Source: Candidatus Latescibacterota bacterium
Lineage (GTDB): Bacteria; Latescibacterota; UBA2968; GCA-2709665
Reading direction: 5' to 3'
NCBI GenBank assembly: GCA_030746455.1
Contig: JASLMQ010000129.1
Location: forward strand, 1-6,569
Length of the DNA: 6,569 bases
The position numbers and the translations under genes were made by a program. Below are positions 5,201 to 6,569 of the stretch, piece after piece (the first letter of the stretch is position 1; each line of letters opens with the position of its first letter). Below the pieces are notes generated by a model. It did no database searches and was not told the DNA's origin. It worked only from the letters and a program-made list of their open reading frames with translations.

Positions 5201-6569
5201 CGACCGTATCGAGAAAGCGCGAGCAGTCATCGGCCGGATACGGTACGAGGTCGGACATCTCTCTGATGAACTGGGTCTCAAAGCAACCCGGATCCAGCGG
5301 GCGGTCGACTACAGCGGCGCCACCTCCCTGCCTCGTCCGCTCGGCCTCGGCCCACAGGCACCTCTGCCCGTGCGACCAGATCCACGAGGCGCGGATCCCC
5401 GTAAATCCCGCGTGCGCAAGCAGTTGTTCGATGCGAGCCACGGTGAACCCCGTCCTGTGGTATTCACCCGGGTGCGTCTGGAGTCCGAAGATCGTATCCA
5501 GCGGCCATCCCCATCGGTCCTTCTCTGGCGTGGCCAACCACTGCTGCGCGGCCCATTCCAGGTCGGGCAGGTTGAGCTTGAGGCATCCCCCGGGCCTCAG
5601 CACGCGGCACCACTCCGAGAGGGCCCGGGGTACTTCGTGCTTGCTCAGGTGCTCAAGCATGTGCGAGGAGAGGATCTCGTCCACGGATTCGTCGCCGAAT
5701 TCCAGATCGAAGATGTCCATCTTCAGGTCGGCAGTGGCGACGAAGGCGTCCACGTTGATGTAGCCTTCCCTGCGGTCCTCCCCACAACCCAGATTCAGGC
5801 GAACCGGGCCGGCCCACGACTGGAGGAACCGTTGTAGCTCGCTGGGCGGCTCGGGCGGCGGGCCGCCCGCGTGTTCTTCGACCGCCGAGGCTTCACCTGG
5901 TGGCTCCCCCTGCACTCGAGTCTCCCGGGCCGCTTCTGATGTCCGCTCGGAGCAGATGGCCACGAAGATCTCATCTTCGTCCCGGGCCATTTCCCGGAAA
6001 TCGAACATCCGATAGAAATCGTCCCCGGGCTGGGGCCGCATCTGACCATAGAGCCGAACCGAGCCGAAGTGCCTGCCAAGCAGATCTTGAAACTCATCCC
6101 GCTCGAGCATTCCGATGTGGTATGGGTTGTCGTTTTCCGGCAGATCGTAGATCCGCTTGTTGGGCGTGCTCACCACCAGGATGCCACCCGGACGCAGCAG
6201 TCGTTTCAATTCCTCCAGCAGCGTGTCGTGCTCCACGATGTGCTCGATCATCTCGAAGCAGACGGCGACGTCGAACAGACCGCTCTTGAGTGCGATCGAG
6301 CGACCATCGCTCACAAGCCGCCGAACCGACTCAGCCCCATAGGTTCGGTTACCGTAGCCGGCGGCGTCGGACGATAGGTCCAGGCCCACCACCTCAGCTG
6401 CACGGCCTGCCAGAACCTTGGCCCCGTACCCCGTTCCGCAACCCACATCCAACACCCGCTTGCCGCTGCAGAACTGGCTGGCAAAGACGTACCGCTTTGC
6501 GTGGTGGAGGAAGATGTCCGACCGGGCGGTCCCCGGGGTGACGCGATCCTCACCCACGCGCGAGGTGAA
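2079..6569 (-). CDS. Giant multidomain protein: three methyltransferases, GT2, GT4, start of a second GT2 (5' end open)
   Basis: A cytoplasmic multi-enzyme chain for glycan assembly and methylation. Counting from the GTG at 6555-6557, domain order is: class I SAM methyltransferase 1 (about residues 15-205), a Pro/Glu/Gly-rich linker (206-240), methyltransferase 2 (240-408), an unassigned segment (420-560), methyltransferase 3 (565-756), GT2 (768-1012), linker (1015-1043), GT4 (1044-1412), an Ala/Gly linker (1413-1446) and a shortened GT2-like piece (1447-1492) ending at TGA. The frame is open to the window edge, reading FTSR before that GTG, and no ribosome site can be judged, so the true start may lie outside. 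No signal peptide or membrane segment is seen. Members of these families act on nucleotide sugars, lipid-linked or protein-linked glycans, in O-antigen, capsule or protein glycosylation loci. The chain is far longer than typical single-domain enzymes. Domain calls are firm; substrate and overall pathway are inferred. Confidence 0.9.
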   Translation of the reverse strand, partial: FTSRVGEDRVTPGTARSDIFLHHAKRYVFASQFCSGKRVLDVGCGTGYGAKVLAGRAAEVVGLDLSSDAAGYGNRTYGAESVRRLVSDGRSIALKSGLFDVAVCFEMIEHIVEHDTLLEELKRLLRPGGILVVSTPNKRIYDLPENDNPYHIGMLERDEFQDLLGRHFGSVRLYGQMRPQPGDDFYRMFDFREMARDEDEIFVAICSERTSEAARETRVQGEPPGEASAVEEHAGGPPPEPPSELQRFLQSWAGPVRLNLGCGEDRREGYINVDAFVATADLKMDIFDLEFGDESVDEILSSHMLEHLSKHEVPRALSEWCRVLRPGGCLKLNLPDLEWAAQQWLATPEKDRWGWPLDTIFGLQTHPGEYHRTGFTVARIEQLLAHAGFTGIRASWIWSHGQRCLWAEAERTRQGGGAAVVDRPLDPGCFETQFIREMSDLVPYPADDCSRFLDTVDWRIELVSFERLPSDGADYTVNVAVKGDDRQMVLQGLRVFNARGDSLLSFPDCLMGVSEDARRRLGDGLGQALGAKLSDPDYEDGTFVITRFGNDGDLGLEPTGGMTVPGLTDYSLYIPHAKRYLLAQGLATGARVLDAGCGTGYGAKFLARVADRVDAVDVSTEAIAFAQKTYSDDRITWHVGDFRSFDMEAEAYDLVTCFEVIEHLDRSDIDTCLAQIARALKPGGTALISTPNKAVSAKWDSPRRHGMTRDEFESAVRSAFGEITLLGQTAWSESTEVPGQCTISGRVLDDDDMYVAVCRKVEVDAAPVRSTPPRVSIIMPLYNRVEFTVSCLEALEQTTAGVPCELILVDNGSSDGTVDLLDRVEGKVGKVGVIRNGENLGFAKANNRGAGDARGEFLLFLNNDTVPHPGWLSALVSEIEADPQVGIVGAKLLYPATGRIQHAGIELINGLPDHVFRNVDADDPRVSQPRDLDMVTGACLMIRRDLFERLNGFDEGYLNGVEDVDLCLRTRDAGYRVRYCPASVLDHHEGTSEGRYDHVRPNLQRLVDRWGGRFDSSGRFTAGSVATDKGVEASPGGDAAAPEGGVSRAEVLRGCWEGTQFVYHSLSLVNMAFASALIRSGACELKLIPFEPASFGPEVDPERYGPISERLDAELSGPAQFHVRHRWPPDFRPPPSGHWVMMQPWEFGRIPLSWVRPIQEGLDEVWVPSRYARQCYVDSGIDPDRVHVIPNGVRTELFRPGAEPIELPSQKGFRFLFVGGTIFRKGIDVLLETYRNAFTRDDDVCLVIKGTGDDTFYGGQTSGDAIRAMADDPEAPDVIYLTDELTDSQMAGLFTACDCLVHPYRGEGFGLPVAEAMACGLPVIVTQGGACDDFCAEDRAYFVSAARRRVKYEEETAGQAWLLEPDVDGLAAQMRAVVEDPDAARQKGEKASAYVRTHLTWEKSAERVIDRLRDLLKKPIKRDAARATAAGPTVDAGESGTDASGGAAEPPVDVILMPSGDTGDRESAVAALERYSDLDLRLGEVPPGEEGLVARM
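2322..3428 (-). other. GT4-type glycosyltransferase domain (GT-B fold)
   Basis: Residues about 1044-1412. The N-terminal half contains HWVMMQPWEFGRIPLSWV (1134-1151) and VWVPSRYARQCYVDSGI (1161-1177), then VHVIPNGV (1182-1189). The C-terminal half has FVGGTIFRKGIDVLLETY (1213-1230) and the donor-binding E-x7-E motif, E1303 and E1311, in HPYRGEGFGLPVAEAMACG. This is a retaining glycosyltransferase of the GT4 (Glycos_transf_1) type; the sugar is unknown. Confidence 0.92.
3522..4256 (-). other. GT2 glycosyltransferase domain, complete
   Basis: Residues about 768-1012 form an intact GT-A domain: VSIIMPLYNR (771-780), LILVDNGSSDGT (802-813), NLGFAKANNRG (835-845), metal-binding NND at 858-860, TGACLMIRR (932-940) and the catalytic-site VEDVDLCLRTRDAGYRV (957-973). 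The order and spacing match rhamnosyltransferase-like GT2 enzymes (WcaA/GT_2_like_c type). It is an inverting enzyme by family; donor and acceptor are unknown. Confidence 0.93.
4290..4850 (-). other. Class I SAM methyltransferase domain 3
   Basis: Residues about 570-756. The SAM-binding loop is VLDAGCGTGYGAKFL (588-602), the acidic residue after strand 2 is D613 in AVDVS, and CFEVIEHL (653-660), LKPGG (676-680) and STPNK (685-689) follow. The motif order matches UbiG-like small-molecule methyltransferases common in glycan loci. It is a close paralogue of domain 1. Confidence 0.92.
4872..5300 (-). other. Unassigned segment between methyltransferases 2 and 3
   Basis: Residues about 420-562 fit none of the recognised domains around them. 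The stretch is not low-complexity: it has aromatic, strand-like pieces such as WRIELVSFERL (454-464), YTVNVAVKG (471-479) and MVLQGLRVFN (484-493), then an acidic and Gly-rich end. The alternating pattern suggests a small beta-rich domain. I do not recognise it and assign no function. Confidence 0.5.
5334..5840 (-). other. Class I SAM methyltransferase domain 2 (COG4627-like)
   Basis: Residues about 240-408. The short-form SAM loop VRLNLGCGE (252-260) followed by GYINVDAF (265-272), then SSHMLEHLSKHE (297-308), VLRPGGCLKLNLPDLE (319-334) and EYHRTGF (365-371) fit the predicted methyltransferases found in polysaccharide loci. It is clearly different from domains 1 and 3. Confidence 0.88.
5949..6509 (-). 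other. Class I SAM methyltransferase domain 1
   Basis: Residues about 17-203. HAKRY (19-23) precedes the SAM loop VLDVGCGTGYGAKVL (35-49); VGLDLS (57-62) holds the acidic residue D60, and CFEMIEHI (100-107), LRPGG (121-125) and STPNK (130-134) follow. It is probably a sugar- or glycan-directed methyltransferase. Spacing of all motifs nearly equals that of domain 3, which marks a duplication. Confidence 0.92.

Noticed and set aside
5834..5942. Low-complexity Pro/Glu/Gly-rich stretch between methyltransferases 1 and 2 as a repeat or recombination site
   Set aside because: It has no regular repeat unit and reads as an ordinary flexible linker, like the ones before GT4 and after it.

Overview
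The window looks like part of a surface-glycan or glycoprotein biosynthesis cluster from a GC-rich bacterium. GC content is roughly 60-65% by eye, and third codon positions are strongly G/C. All recognisable genes lie on the minus strand and are tightly packed, so they probably form one operon read from the right edge to the left edge. No rRNA, tRNA, CRISPR array, insertion sequence or promoter is visible. The species cannot be told from the sequence. Long proteins that fuse methyltransferases, glycosyltransferases and TPRs are known from Planctomycetota and some other GC-rich, multi-domain-rich lineages, but this is only a guess.

Layout, right to left in the direction of transcription: (1) From the right edge to 2079 is one very long reading frame of at least 1,492 codons. 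It carries three class I SAM methyltransferase domains, an unassigned segment of about 140 residues between the second and third, a GT2 glycosyltransferase, a GT4 glycosyltransferase, and the start of a second, abnormal GT2-like domain. It stops at a TGA at 2079-2081. (2) The same frame continues directly after that TGA to 912. It encodes the rest of the GT2-like domain and then about six TPR repeats. The GT2 fold is therefore cut by a single in-frame TGA, and an uninterrupted product would exceed 1,880 residues. (3) At 909-364 is a complete GNAT-family N-acetyltransferase whose start lies 2 bases after the TPR gene's stop. (4) A 69-base gap with three small inverted repeats follows. (5) From 294 to the left edge is the N-terminus of a GT2 glycosyltransferase of the SunS/WaaE-like type.

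Taken together, the glycosyltransferases would add sugars, the methyltransferases would methylate sugars or chain ends, and the GNAT may acetylate an amino sugar or a protein N-terminus. TPRs next to GT2 domains suggest a protein or protein-bound acceptor. The substrate cannot be read from the sequence.

The points most worth a second look are the TGA inside a glycosyltransferase domain, the loss of the usual nucleotide-binding motif in that same domain, the unusually long domain fusion, and the near-identical layout of methyltransferase domains 1 and 3.
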